From positions 248,001 to 312,000 of the forward strand of contig NZ_CANNBM010000004.1 of NCBI RefSeq assembly GCF_947502895.1: DNA of 64,000 nt, given 5' to 3'. Shown in pieces: positions 43,250 to 51,354 of this stretch; positions within the stretch are counted from its first letter, which is position 1, and every line of letters begins with the position of its first letter. The notes beneath the pieces were generated by a model. The model was not told where the DNA came from and ran no database searches. It saw nothing but the letters and a program-made list of their open reading frames with translations. The stretch comes from an uncultured Sulfitobacter sp. (lineage in GTDB: Bacteria; Pseudomonadota; Alphaproteobacteria; Rhodobacterales; Rhodobacteraceae). A program made the position numbers and the translations under genes.

Positions 43250-44923
43250 TTATTCAGCAGGCGTTGCCGCCGGTTCTGCCAGCGTTGGAATACCAGCGGC
43301 CTCGCGGCGACCATCGTTCCAGATCGCTTTGATAAGAGCCACACACATCAGCACCATAACAACACTAAACGGCAGCGCGCCGATCACCATCGCGGTCTGG
43401 ATGGCACCAGTACCACCCGAGATCAGCAAACCGCCAACCACCAGCGCAAGCGCCGCACCCCAGAACAGGATGTGTGGACGCGCTTTGGGGCCTTCATCGC
43501 CTGCCGCGTTGATCGTGTTCACGATCAAAACAGCCGAGTCAGCCGAAGTGACGAGAAAAGTCATCAACAAGACAACGATCATAACCGCCATCGCCCAAGA
43601 CAAGAATTGGCTGATAGGCTCTAGCATAAAGGCGGTCATGGCAAAGATTTTATCACCGTTAGCCGCATCCAGAATGACGCCATTGGCATCGCCGTTGAGC
43701 TCCAGATCAATCGCAGTGCCGCCGGCCCAAGCAAACCAGACAAAGCACATCAGCGACGGCACGATCATCGCACCCAAGACAAACTCCCGAATGGTGCGTC
43801 CGCGCGAGATGCGTGCAAGGAACAGGCCCACGAAAGGTGCAAAAGCAATCCACCATGCCCAGTAGAACACGGGCCACCAGCCCTGCCACTGCGCCAGTTT
43901 GAACGCTTCGGACCCCTCAACACCATCAGAGGCATAGACATTAACGCTGAGCCAAGGCAGCGCGACCAGATAGTCCCAGATTCCAATGAAGAAGGCGGAT
44001 GCACCAAAGAAAGTCGCGCCGAAGAGGATGAAGAAGCCCAGCAAGACGATCGACAACACCATGTTGATGTTGGACAGCCATTTGATGCCTTTGCCCACAC
44101 CCGAAAGTGCTGAGAGTGTGGATGCGCCCATGATAACCAATAAGGCAACAACGATGCCGGTGGTTGTGGCAGAGCCATCCTCAAGTGCGAGCCCGCCGAT
44201 GCCGATCCGTGTGAGGCCAGCGACGAATTGTTCGACACCAAAGCCCAGCGTTTGCGCCACACCCAGAATCGTGGCGACAACAGCGACGATATCGATGATA
44301 TGCCCCAAAGTGCCGGACAGTGCTTTGCCAAACAGTGGCGTCAATGACGACCGGATCGTTAGCGGCAAGCCGCGACGATAGCTAAAGAAAGCAAGCGCCA
44401 GTCCTGCAATTGCGTAGCAGGCCCATGCACCCAGACCCCAGTGCAGATAGGACCACGTGTAGGCCGTGCGCACGTTATCTTGCTCCAACGCAGTGGTGAG
44501 GCCCTGAATGACAGACGGGTTGTTTTTGAAATGCGCAACCGGCTCGGCAACGGCCCATGTCAGCATGCCAACGCCGATACCGGCGCCAAACATCATCGAA
44601 AACCATGAGAAATTGCTGAACTCGGGTCCCTCGCCGTCTTTACCAAGATTAAGACGGCCTGCAGTGGGCCAAAGCGCCAAACCGATGCAGACAACAACAA
44701 ACAAGGTCACGGTCCAGATGTACCACGCGGCAAAGTTACGCAGAATGACTTGGTTCCATCCTCCTAAAACCTCCCCCGACCAATCAGGCCAGACGATTGC
44801 CCAGACAACCAATATGCTGATGATGATTTTGCTGATGACTGTCACATTTACACTAAAGCCACGGTAGAAACCCGTGTCAGACGTGTGAATAGGCAGTTCT
44901 GTGAGCGGTGGCTTCAGTGCCAT
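43250..44923 (-). CDS. BCCT family betaine/carnitine/choline transporter
   Basis: 557-residue, 12-helix carrier. Signature segments: FSMMFGAGIGVGMLTWAVAEP (Gly-rich TM), YTWSYLHWGLGAWACYAI, and WYVFYWAWWIAFAPFVG-like PVFYWAWWIAFAPFVGLF with the aromatic substrate box. Sodium- or proton-coupled uptake of quaternary ammonium compounds; in marine roseobacters some BCCT carriers also take up DMSP, which would suit the dmdA operon 0.2 kb away. Substrate cannot be fixed from sequence. Confidence 0.93.
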   Translation of the reverse strand: MALKPPLTELPIHTSDTGFYRGFSVNVTVISKIIISILVVWAIVWPDWSGEVLGGWNQVILRNFAAWYIWTVTLFVVVCIGLALWPTAGRLNLGKDGEGPEFSNFSWFSMMFGAGIGVGMLTWAVAEPVAHFKNNPSVIQGLTTALEQDNVRTAYTWSYLHWGLGAWACYAIAGLALAFFSYRRGLPLTIRSSLTPLFGKALSGTLGHIIDIVAVVATILGVAQTLGFGVEQFVAGLTRIGIGGLALEDGSATTTGIVVALLVIMGASTLSALSGVGKGIKWLSNINMVLSIVLLGFFILFGATFFGASAFFIGIWDYLVALPWLSVNVYASDGVEGSEAFKLAQWQGWWPVFYWAWWIAFAPFVGLFLARISRGRTIREFVLGAMIVPSLMCFVWFAWAGGTAIDLELNGDANGVILDAANGDKIFAMTAFMLEPISQFLSWAMAVMIVVLLMTFLVTSADSAVLIVNTINAAGDEGPKARPHILFWGAALALVVGGLLISGGTGAIQTAMVIGALPFSVVMVLMCVALIKAIWNDGRREAAGIPTLAEPAATPAE

Positions 44924-45097
44924 TTTTGTACCCTCCCTAGCGGTATGCCTTCATGCTAACGGCGTGATGGCTGCATAGGCTACTTAAAAGTGTAACCATT
45001 TCGTTTATGCCGAGTTTACAGATGCTTAATTTGGAGGCGTGCCACTGACAGACCGAAGTTATGCGCATTTGAACAAAACGATCGCATAGAGGTGATT

Positions 45098-45592
45098 CTA
45101 GGGCGATTCGCATGCGAGCCTTCGCACTGCGCCCCGCAGCAACATTCTGGAATAAAAGCGATGTGCGGGAAGGGTCATCCGCACCCAGAATGGCATGGTC
45201 TCAGCTGGTAAGACAACTGCAGATCCAAAAGACAGCAGCGTCGCGTGCGAGGACAAATGCCGAACACAAAACCACGACCGCGTCGCCGCGGAGACATCAC
45301 TCAGCAAAAGCTGATCAGGGCTGCTGGCCTCGATGGTCCATGCTGCAAACTGGTCTATGTGCCCCGCCAGAAACGGCGCAATTTCACGGTCCGAAATTGA
45401 ACGACGTAAGGCCAGTCTCAAAACCGCCCGTTCAAGCCGAAAAAGACGAGATGTATAGAAAGCGGTGATAAAACGCTCCAGAGTAACACTCTGGGGCACC
45501 TCAACAGAAAAACAGTCGGTATATGTGCTCCCCCGCCCCACGTAGCGCTGCAACAGCGCATTCTGCGGGACGGGAGAAGCTGTTAGCTTCAC
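45098..45592 (-). CDS. Hypothetical protein, last gene of the DMSP operon
   Basis: 164 residues from a GTG that overlaps the acuI stop (GTGA). No domain recognised; no signal peptide or membrane helix. Notable segments are TDCFSVEVPQSVTLERFITAFYTSRLFRLE and SHATLLSFGSAVVLP (the first quoted only as landmarks). Coupling to acuI suggests an accessory role in DMSP or acrylate metabolism. Confidence 0.7.
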   Translation of the reverse strand: MKLTASPVPQNALLQRYVGRGSTYTDCFSVEVPQSVTLERFITAFYTSRLFRLERAVLRLALRRSISDREIAPFLAGHIDQFAAWTIEASSPDQLLLSDVSAATRSWFCVRHLSSHATLLSFGSAVVLPAETMPFWVRMTLPAHRFYSRMLLRGAVRRLACESP

Positions 45593-46575
45593 GCGTTAAC
45601 GTCAACCACAACGCGGCCTTTAACCTGACCGTTCAGAATATCTGCTGTCAGTTTTGGCAGGTCAGACAGTTTGGCCGGCACAACCATCGCTTCCAGCTTG
45701 TCCATTGGCAGGTCCTTGGCAACCCGTTCCCAAGCGCGCAGACGGTTGTCATAGGGCTGCATCACAGAATCGATCCCCAGCAGGTTCACACCGCGCAACA
45801 GGAACGGGATCACAGTTGCAGGCAGGCCAGCACCGCCAGCAAGACCGACCGAAGCAACCGATGCGCCATATTGCATCTGACCCAGAACACGCGCCAGCAT
45901 GGCACCGCCTACCGCATCAACACAGCCACCCCAAGTCTCCCCTTCGAGGGGGCGCTTGACGGTTTCGTTGATCTCTTCGCGTGCAACAATCTGTGTAGCG
46001 CCCAATGACGTCAGATACTCCGCTGTCTCGGGGCGACCCGTGACGCCCGCAACCTCGTGACCGAGGTTTGCAAGGATCGCAACAGCAACCGATCCAACCC
46101 CGCCCGCAGCACCCGTCACAAGAACAGGACCGGACTTAATCCCGTGATCTTCCAATGCCATTACCGACAGCATCGATGTAAAGCCGGCTGTACCAACCGC
46201 CATGGCCTGGCGCGCATCCAGACCCGCAGGCAGCGGGACAAGCCAGTCCGCCTTCACACGTGCCTTTTGTGCATACCCGCCCCAGTGCGCCTCGCCCACA
46301 CGCCAACCGGTCAGTACAACCTTGTCACCGGGCTTGTAGCGGTCATCCGAAGACGCCTCTACAGTGCCCGAAAAATCAATTCCTGGCACATGTGGATAAT
46401 TGCGCACCAATCCCCCGCCACCAGGGCTCATGCACAGACCGTCTTTGTAGTTGACCGTTGTGTATTCAACCGCCACCAGCACCTCTCCTTCGGGCAGCTG
46501 GTCTTCGGATATCTGCGTAATAGCCGCTGATGTCTTGCCTTCGTCGTCCTTGTTCACAATCAATGCGTTAAACAT
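45589..46575 (-). CDS. acuI: Acrylyl-CoA reductase AcuI (NADPH)
   Basis: MDR-family reductase turning acryloyl-CoA into propionyl-CoA, detoxifying the acrylate made from DMSP. 328 residues: N-terminal FNALIVNKDDEGKTSAAI, VNYKDGLCM, PHVPGIDFSG, and nucleotide-binding TGAAGGVGSVAVAIL. The start at 46575 has a GGAAGAGAG ribosome site. It is 107 bases after dmdA, the known roseobacter order; the gap holds repeat copy D. Confidence 0.94.
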   Translation of the reverse strand: MFNALIVNKDDEGKTSAAITQISEDQLPEGEVLVAVEYTTVNYKDGLCMSPGGGGLVRNYPHVPGIDFSGTVEASSDDRYKPGDKVVLTGWRVGEAHWGGYAQKARVKADWLVPLPAGLDARQAMAVGTAGFTSMLSVMALEDHGIKSGPVLVTGAAGGVGSVAVAILANLGHEVAGVTGRPETAEYLTSLGATQIVAREEINETVKRPLEGETWGGCVDAVGGAMLARVLGQMQYGASVASVGLAGGAGLPATVIPFLLRGVNLLGIDSVMQPYDNRLRAWERVAKDLPMDKLEAMVVPAKLSDLPKLTADILNGQVKGRVVVDVNA

Positions 46576-46626
46576 TTTTCTCTCTTCCCGGGGCGCCGGC
46601 CCCTGTTGTTTGTCTATCTCTCTTGG

Positions 46627-46664
46627 CCGCAAATCCTCCGGGGTCCGGGGCAGAGCCCCGGGTC
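46627..46664 (-). repeat. Dispersed intergenic repeat, copy D (hairpin type)
   Basis: On the minus strand: CCGGGGCTCTGCCCCGG followed by ACCCCGGAGGATTTGCGG. It shares the GGGGC-loop-GCCCC hairpin and ACCCC-GAG with the copy at 20452-20502, but its tail differs from the AAAAATAAAG tail. It lies between dmdA and acuI. Confidence 0.7.
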
Positions 46665-46682
46665 GAAGGCATCACAAAAGGC

Positions 46683-47786
46683 CTAAGCCCAGAAATTCTC
46701 GTGCACTACCGCATCGCGCAATCCTTCGGGCGTTTCAACCTGAAGGGTCGTGCCCTCGTCCCAGTGGGTCATCCGCACCATACCAATAGCGACGTTGGTG
46801 TTGAAGTCAGGCGACCACGCAGCAGAGGTGACTTGCCCCAGACGTTTTGTACCGGAAACAAGCGGCCAGACGCGATCGCAGCTTGGTACCCTTTCGCCTG
46901 CGATGGAAATCGCGCGGATTTGCTGAACAGGACCTTCCTTGGCCACGCGCAGCAACGCATCGCGGCCGATACAACCGATGGCGGTCTGCGTGTCACAAAA
47001 CTTGCCCAGCCCACACTCATGGGGTGTATTGTCGTCTGTCATGTCGTTGCCATAACTCAGCAACCCGCCTTCGATACGCTCTATCCCGTTGGGGCAGCCC
47101 GCACGCACGTCCAGATCCCTGCCCGCTTCCATCAGCGCGTGCCAAAGGGGCATTCCCAGATCAGCACCGTCGAGATAAATCTCAAACCCGCCCTGCTTGG
47201 AATAGCCCGAGCGCGCAACCACCATCGAGCGGCCCATGAAGTCAAACATGCCAAAGCGGAAAAAACGGATGTCACGCACCGCATCACCAAACACCCGAGC
47301 CAACAGATCATCGCTGCGTGGTCCCTGAACCGCCAGCGGGCTGATATCTGGCTCGTCTACCAGAACGTCCAGCCGGTATCCATTCGCAATGCCCTTGACC
47401 CAAAGCAGCAGGTCGCTGTCTGCAATAGAAATCCACCAACGGTCCTCGGCCAGCTTCAGGCAAACAGGGTCATTCAACATGCCACCCGTTTCATCCACAA
47501 TCGGCACATAGAAACACCGCCCGGGCATCATTCCACGCAAATCACGCGGGGTCAGCATCTGCATCAGACGCGCAGCATCAGGGCCGCGCAGCTCTACCTG
47601 CCGCTCAACCGCCACATCCCAGATTTGCACTGCGTTCTTGAGATGGTGGTAGTCGGCCTCGGGACTCTCGAAAACCGTGGGCAACAACATACGGTTATAG
47701 ACGGTATAGGCTTTGACCCCTGCGGCCTCCACACCGTCCGAAAACGGCGTGCGGCGCAAACGCCGCGTTTGTGAAATGAGTGGCAT
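46683..47786 (-). CDS. dmdA: Dimethylsulfoniopropionate demethylase DmdA
   Basis: Tetrahydrofolate-dependent demethylation of DMSP to methylmercaptopropionate, committing the sulfur to the demethylation/cleavage-free route. GcvT fold, 367 residues. Segments RRLRRTPFSDGVEAAGVKAY, YNRMLLPTVFES, SPLAVQGPRSDDLLARVFG, GYSKQGGFEIY and GLLSYGNDMT agree with characterised roseobacter DmdA and distinguish it from GcvT. Start overlaps the DinB stop (TAATG). Confidence 0.95.
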   Translation of the reverse strand: MPLISQTRRLRRTPFSDGVEAAGVKAYTVYNRMLLPTVFESPEADYHHLKNAVQIWDVAVERQVELRGPDAARLMQMLTPRDLRGMMPGRCFYVPIVDETGGMLNDPVCLKLAEDRWWISIADSDLLLWVKGIANGYRLDVLVDEPDISPLAVQGPRSDDLLARVFGDAVRDIRFFRFGMFDFMGRSMVVARSGYSKQGGFEIYLDGADLGMPLWHALMEAGRDLDVRAGCPNGIERIEGGLLSYGNDMTDDNTPHECGLGKFCDTQTAIGCIGRDALLRVAKEGPVQQIRAISIAGERVPSCDRVWPLVSGTKRLGQVTSAAWSPDFNTNVAIGMVRMTHWDEGTTLQVETPEGLRDAVVHENFWA

Positions 47787-48295
47787 TATGCATCCTCTGG
47801 CATAAAGATTAAGTCTGATACAGGTGTCGTAACACCTATCACTTTCAACATCTGGCTGATCTGTCCGCGGTGATGGGTCTGGTGGTTAAACATATGTGCA
47901 ATGCAAACCGACCTTGGCCGCGTTAAATGTTGGTTGGTCGCTCCAGAAAACCAGCTTTCTTCGCCCTGCAAATCCATATTCGACAGAGTTTGCGCCCAAA
48001 TGAGAATACGACCATCCAGACGGAAACGCTCTGCGTCCCAGACACCATAAGTCGGCGTACAATCAGTGCTCTGGTCACCCGAGAGCTTGGGCGGTGCCAC
48101 ATCGCTGCACAAGCGGCTCATCCATATGGTATCGCCCCACAATATATGGTTCAAAGTCCCGAAAATTGATCCAAAGAAGGCACCGCGATCCAATTCGAGT
48201 TCGGCCTGATCCAAATGTTTCAGAACGTCGCGCAACTGGTTGTTTTGCCACGCATTATAGCGCGCCATCTGCACGACATAGTCCTTCTGGATCAC
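47786..48295 (-). CDS. DinB/YfiT family putative metalloenzyme
   Basis: 169 residues, four-helix bundle of the DinB superfamily; relatives are thiol-dependent S-transferases (bacillithiol, mycothiol). Metal triad: His50 (LNHILWGD) with His138 and His142 in HMFNHQTHHRGQ. The start is a GTG at 48295 overlapping the DUF1326 stop (GTGA); an ATG 19 codons earlier would lie inside DUF1326. The thiol chemistry of the family makes a role around methanethiol or DMSP-derived thiols conceivable (inference). Confidence 0.85.
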   Translation of the reverse strand: MIQKDYVVQMARYNAWQNNQLRDVLKHLDQAELELDRGAFFGSIFGTLNHILWGDTIWMSRLCSDVAPPKLSGDQSTDCTPTYGVWDAERFRLDGRILIWAQTLSNMDLQGEESWFSGATNQHLTRPRSVCIAHMFNHQTHHRGQISQMLKVIGVTTPVSDLIFMPEDA

Positions 48296-48924
48296 GCAGC
48301 ACCCTTCCAGTCGATCGGGCAGATTTCCGCAGATTTTCCACCAAAGTCCCATACACGGCCATAGTCGCGCACTTTGGACTTCACACCGACGGCAGCGATG
48401 ATATCCGGCCCCATCCAGTATTTGGAATTTGAGATCATGACAGGATGATCAGGCTGCGCGCCGTCAATCATCTCGATCTCGCCAGAAATCTTGCGGCCAA
48501 TCTTGATCGCACGTTTCTTGCCGTCGCGGATAATCTCCACGGGCGCGCGTTCGGCCCCGATGATCTCGGACACCAGCATGGTGAACAGACCCGTTGTCCC
48601 ACCCGCTGCACCGGAGAAAATTTGCAACAAGCCATTGTATGCCGCGTCCGAGGCACGCTCGTCCACATAGGCACCAACGCGCCAGTTGCCCTCGCCCATA
48701 CGCCCTGGAATATCTACCAGAAGGCCCACGTTCAAACCGCTGAGGTCTTCGCCTTCAAAGCTCCCCTCATCAATTGCGATTGCCATCCATGCGTGGCAGT
48801 GCCCCTCTGTGGGGGGGTGCGCACCAAGGCTCACCACGCAGGGACAGAACAACTCGCATGAGCAGTTCAGAAACAGCTCTCCCTTGATCGCCCAGTTGGC
48901 AGGCGTCATCTCTCTGTTACCCAT
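48292..48924 (-). CDS. DUF1326 cysteine-rich protein
   Basis: 210 residues. N-terminal cluster of potential metal ligands: NCSCELFCPC (Cys21, 23, 27, 29), His36, and GHCHAW (His42, Cys43, His44). No signal peptide or membrane helix, so cytosolic. The start at 48924 has GGGAGG five bases upstream, a near-perfect ribosome site. DUF1326 is often next to DUF2182, as here (17-base gap). Function unknown; metal binding is inferred from the residues. Confidence 0.9.
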   Translation of the reverse strand: MGNREMTPANWAIKGELFLNCSCELFCPCVVSLGAHPPTEGHCHAWMAIAIDEGSFEGEDLSGLNVGLLVDIPGRMGEGNWRVGAYVDERASDAAYNGLLQIFSGAAGGTTGLFTMLVSEIIGAERAPVEIIRDGKKRAIKIGRKISGEIEMIDGAQPDHPVMISNSKYWMGPDIIAAVGVKSKVRDYGRVWDFGGKSAEICPIDWKGAA

Positions 48925-48941
48925 CTTATCCTCCCGATAAG

Positions 48942-49724
48942 TTACGTTAAATAGGGCCAACCCGCCACGACACCCGCGCCGAGGATCAGGGCAAAACCCA
49001 TTGGTTTAGTAATATAGTGGCCAATCTGCGGTAGCTTTTCCAGCACCATAAAAAACGTGGCAAGGCCCATCCACGCAAGGTTCATCACTCCGCCGGCAAA
49101 GCCAAGCGCCATAAAGCCCCAGCAGCAGCCCACACAAAATGCACCAAGCCCCAGCCCCATGCGCAAACCGCCGCCAAATCCTGTCTTCCAATGGCCCAGA
49201 AAATACATCGACGGGCTGTGACACACGCCATGGCAAATCTCCTTGGCGCGGGTGAACTGGAACAAACCAACAGCCAGCAGCAATCCAGCTGCAAACCAAC
49301 GCGACTTCGCGATGCCCAGCATATCAATCACGCCACCAAACAACAGCGCCAGCTGCAACCCTGCCAGTAGCAGGGCAAAGCCCACCCAGACAGCAAAATA
49401 GCCAGCAATCACACCCAGCCACCCTGCCCGCGTTCCATTCGCGCTGACCATCAGGTCTTCATAAGCGCGCAACGTAGGCACCAGCGTAGGAAGCATCATC
49501 GCCGCCATCATTGCCGCCCACATGGTTGCCAGCGGCCAGAATTCTGCCATCGGCATCTTCATGTCCATGCGCGGATCCATACGGCGCATTGCCTCGCCCA
49601 TCGCGTCAGGGCGGCCCAGCACATCAAGACCCATCGAGGTGCTCATGCTGACCATCATCCACCATGACACAAGGATCAGGCCAAAAAAGCCCAGCCAGAG
49701 TGTGGAGCGCAAAAGATGGGGCAT
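48942..49724 (-). CDS. DUF2182 integral membrane protein, putative metal-binding
   Basis: 260 residues, about six membrane helices. Methionine-rich stretch (MDPRMDMKMPMAEFW then MWAAMMAAMMLP), HGVCHSP and CVGCCWGFM offer soft-metal ligands, typical of the DUF2182 'predicted metal-binding membrane protein' family. The start at 49724 is preferred: an ATG at 49769 is 5' of the predicted transcription start (about 49762) and inside an operator. First gene of the DMSP operon. Confidence 0.88.
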   Translation of the reverse strand: MPHLLRSTLWLGFFGLILVSWWMMVSMSTSMGLDVLGRPDAMGEAMRRMDPRMDMKMPMAEFWPLATMWAAMMAAMMLPTLVPTLRAYEDLMVSANGTRAGWLGVIAGYFAVWVGFALLLAGLQLALLFGGVIDMLGIAKSRWFAAGLLLAVGLFQFTRAKEICHGVCHSPSMYFLGHWKTGFGGGLRMGLGLGAFCVGCCWGFMALGFAGGVMNLAWMGLATFFMVLEKLPQIGHYITKPMGFALILGAGVVAGWPYLT

Positions 49725-49747
49725 AAACCAGACCTCATGTACAATCG

Positions 49748-49776
49748 TTGTAAATTTAATGTCAGACATTTATAGT
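49748..49776 (+). promoter_or_regulatory. Promoter of the gntR gene
   Basis: -35 TTGTAA (49748-49753), 17-base spacer, -10 TATAGT (49771-49776). Operator 1 lies in the spacer. Predicted start near 49783. Confidence 0.65.
49758..49770. promoter_or_regulatory. Putative GntR operator 1
   Basis: AATGTCAGACATT: palindrome around a central A, fitting the FadR-subfamily TGTnnnACA pattern. It covers the transcription start of the DMSP operon and the spacer of the gntR promoter. Confidence 0.7.
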
Positions 49777-49797
49777 TTTGCCAAACAGTAAATGTAA
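49769..49797 (-). promoter_or_regulatory. Promoter of the DUF2182-dmdA operon
   Basis: On the minus strand: -35 TTACAT (49797-49792), 17-base spacer, -10 TATAAA (49774-49769). Operator 2 overlaps the -35 and operator 1 the start point. Confidence 0.65.
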
Positions 49798-49803
49798 GAC
49801 ATA
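49791..49803. promoter_or_regulatory. Putative GntR operator 2
   Basis: AATGTAAGACATA: same TGTnnnACA core as operator 1, centres 33 bases (three helical turns) apart. It ends at the gntR start codon, so binding would also block gntR expression. Confidence 0.65.
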
Positions 49804-50543
49804 TGAAAATTGATCCAGAAAACCCTGCTGATCTGTCTGCACAGATCGCAACTGCCATTCGCGATGAAATTGTCAGCGGGCGTTTGATCGTAGATCAACG
49901 CCTGCCGTCAGAGGCAGAGATGTCTGACCATTTCGATGTATCCCGCCCAACCGTTCGCGAAGCCCTCAAACGCCTTGCTGCGCAATCCCTCATACGCACC
50001 CAGCGCGGCGCGTCCGGTGGCGCATTCGTAAACAGGCTCAGCTTTCAAGAGGCGTATGCGCAGCAAATCACTACCTCCACACTCTTGCTTTCGATGAATG
50101 CTGTCAGTTTCGAGACCGCATGCGAGGCACGCTTCGCGCTTGAGCGGTCTTGTGCCGCCCTGTCGGCGCAGCGGCGCAGTGCGGATCAACTGGCCGATAT
50201 GCGTGCCGAAATCCACCGTCAGTCCCAGCCCGGTCTTACGGACGAGGCATTTTGCGCCTCTGATGTATCGTTCCACCGTGCGTTGGTGGATGGCGCTCAT
50301 AACCCTGTCTTGTCCTATCAACTGGCAGGTGCCGTTGAGGCGATGCAGCCCTTGATGAACATGATTACCTTTTCAGCCCGCGACCGCGCGCGCATTGTGG
50401 CGCTGCATCAGGCAATCGCAGACGCAGCAGAAGCACGTGATGGTATCGCTGTGGCGCAAGGCCTCACGGCGCTCGAGGAAGAAACGCAGACGCTGGCAAC
50501 AGGCGTTTTTGCTGCGCGGCCTCTAAAATCAAAATCGGATTGA
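49803..50543 (+). CDS. GntR family (FadR/FCD) regulator of the DMSP operon
   Basis: 246 residues: winged HTH at about 8-75 (VDQRLPSEAEMSDHFDVSRPTVREALKRL, shown as landmarks) and an FCD ligand domain (about 95-230) with the metal-site residues of that fold (CASDVSFHRALVDGAHN). A GntR gene beside dmdA is known in other roseobacters. Divergent from DUF2182; probably represses both promoters until a DMSP-derived ligand binds. Confidence 0.9.
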   Translation: MKIDPENPADLSAQIATAIRDEIVSGRLIVDQRLPSEAEMSDHFDVSRPTVREALKRLAAQSLIRTQRGASGGAFVNRLSFQEAYAQQITTSTLLLSMNAVSFETACEARFALERSCAALSAQRRSADQLADMRAEIHRQSQPGLTDEAFCASDVSFHRALVDGAHNPVLSYQLAGAVEAMQPLMNMITFSARDRARIVALHQAIADAAEARDGIAVAQGLTALEEETQTLATGVFAARPLKSKSD

Positions 50544-50553
50544 TAGAACAGGT

Positions 50554-50590
50554 ATCGCGGAGCATCCAATACATGCACCGCGATGTTTTC
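50554..50590 (+). terminator. Terminator after gntR
   Basis: Stem ATCGCGG/CCGCGAT with inner GCAT/ATGC and then GTTTTC. It lies in the convergent gap to the small transpeptidase gene. Confidence 0.75.
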
Positions 50591-50613
50591 TTCGTAACTA
50601 AATTTGTATCGCG

Positions 50614-51042
50614 CTAGTTCTGCACGATCACCTTCATATTACGCAAGCCAACCTGCTGGGTCATCGTAAACAGCTTTTTCGCATTTGCCGTGTGCAAACG
50701 GATGCAGCCCGCCGAGGCAGGACGTCCCAGACGACTGGTTTGGTTGGTGCCGTGAATTGCAAAGTTTCCACGGTAGAAAATCGAATAGGGCATCGGTGCA
50801 TTGTTATAGAGGCTGGATTTGTGGTTTTTGGACAGCCATTTCGCGCGCCATTGGCCGCGCGGTGTAACCTTACCCTTGCGCGCGGTAGACACGCGCCACG
50901 TGTGAATCCGCTTGCCGTCTTTATAAACGCGCATCGTTTGCTCGGAGATGTCGACTTTGGCAATAAGACGCCCCGCTTCGACCGCGGCAGGTGCTGTGAA
51001 AAGGAAGGAAAGACACAGCGCAGTGGTTGCGATAAATTTCAT
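50614..51042 (-). CDS. Small L,D-transpeptidase (YkuD domain)
   Basis: 142 residues: signal peptide 1-23 (APAAVEAG) and a minimal YkuD domain with His97 (FAIHGTN) and catalytic Cys113 in RPASAGCIRLH. Periplasmic; forms 3-3 peptidoglycan cross-links or attaches proteins in this family. The start at MKFIATTALC (51042) gives a proper signal peptide; upstream in-frame codons were dropped. Confidence 0.92.
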   Translation of the reverse strand: MKFIATTALCLSFLFTAPAAVEAGRLIAKVDISEQTMRVYKDGKRIHTWRVSTARKGKVTPRGQWRAKWLSKNHKSSLYNNAPMPYSIFYRGNFAIHGTNQTSRLGRPASAGCIRLHTANAKKLFTMTQQVGLRNMKVIVQN

Positions 51043-51354
51043 TTTAATTCGTCCCGCATTATATTTTTCATTAGGCGGATGTTCGCCGAACTCATTGCGT
51101 TGTGTCAAAGATTATGTCGCCTAACACGCGAAAAACTATGGTTTTCCATACCTATTGTGGCCCCCAATCCCCAACCCGCCATACGGGAACGTATACACGC
51201 AATTGTGAGGTGACAGCGTTTCGGCAAAATAGCGCATGTAGATTCGCGGCTCATGGTCCATGTGCTGTGCGCAGCGCATGTTATTTGTTCCGACCCGTAC
51301 CCGAGTTTGCATCCTCGCTCTTGATATCCAAGCCTACCGTCGCTACTTGTTAGT
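51043..51354. other. Gap upstream of the tmRNA gene
   Basis: About 310 bases holding the promoters of the transpeptidase gene (minus) and tmRNA (plus; TTGATA at 51321-51326, 17-base spacer, TACTTG at 51344-51349). Nothing else recognised. Confidence 0.45.

Noticed and set aside
48296..48352. Longer DinB start at 48352
   Set aside because: Would overlap DUF1326 by 61 bases; the GTG at 48295 gives a GTGA junction and the family length.
49725..49769. Longer DUF2182 N-terminus starting at 49769
   Set aside because: That ATG lies inside operator 1 and before the predicted transcription start; 49724 has an AGG upstream.
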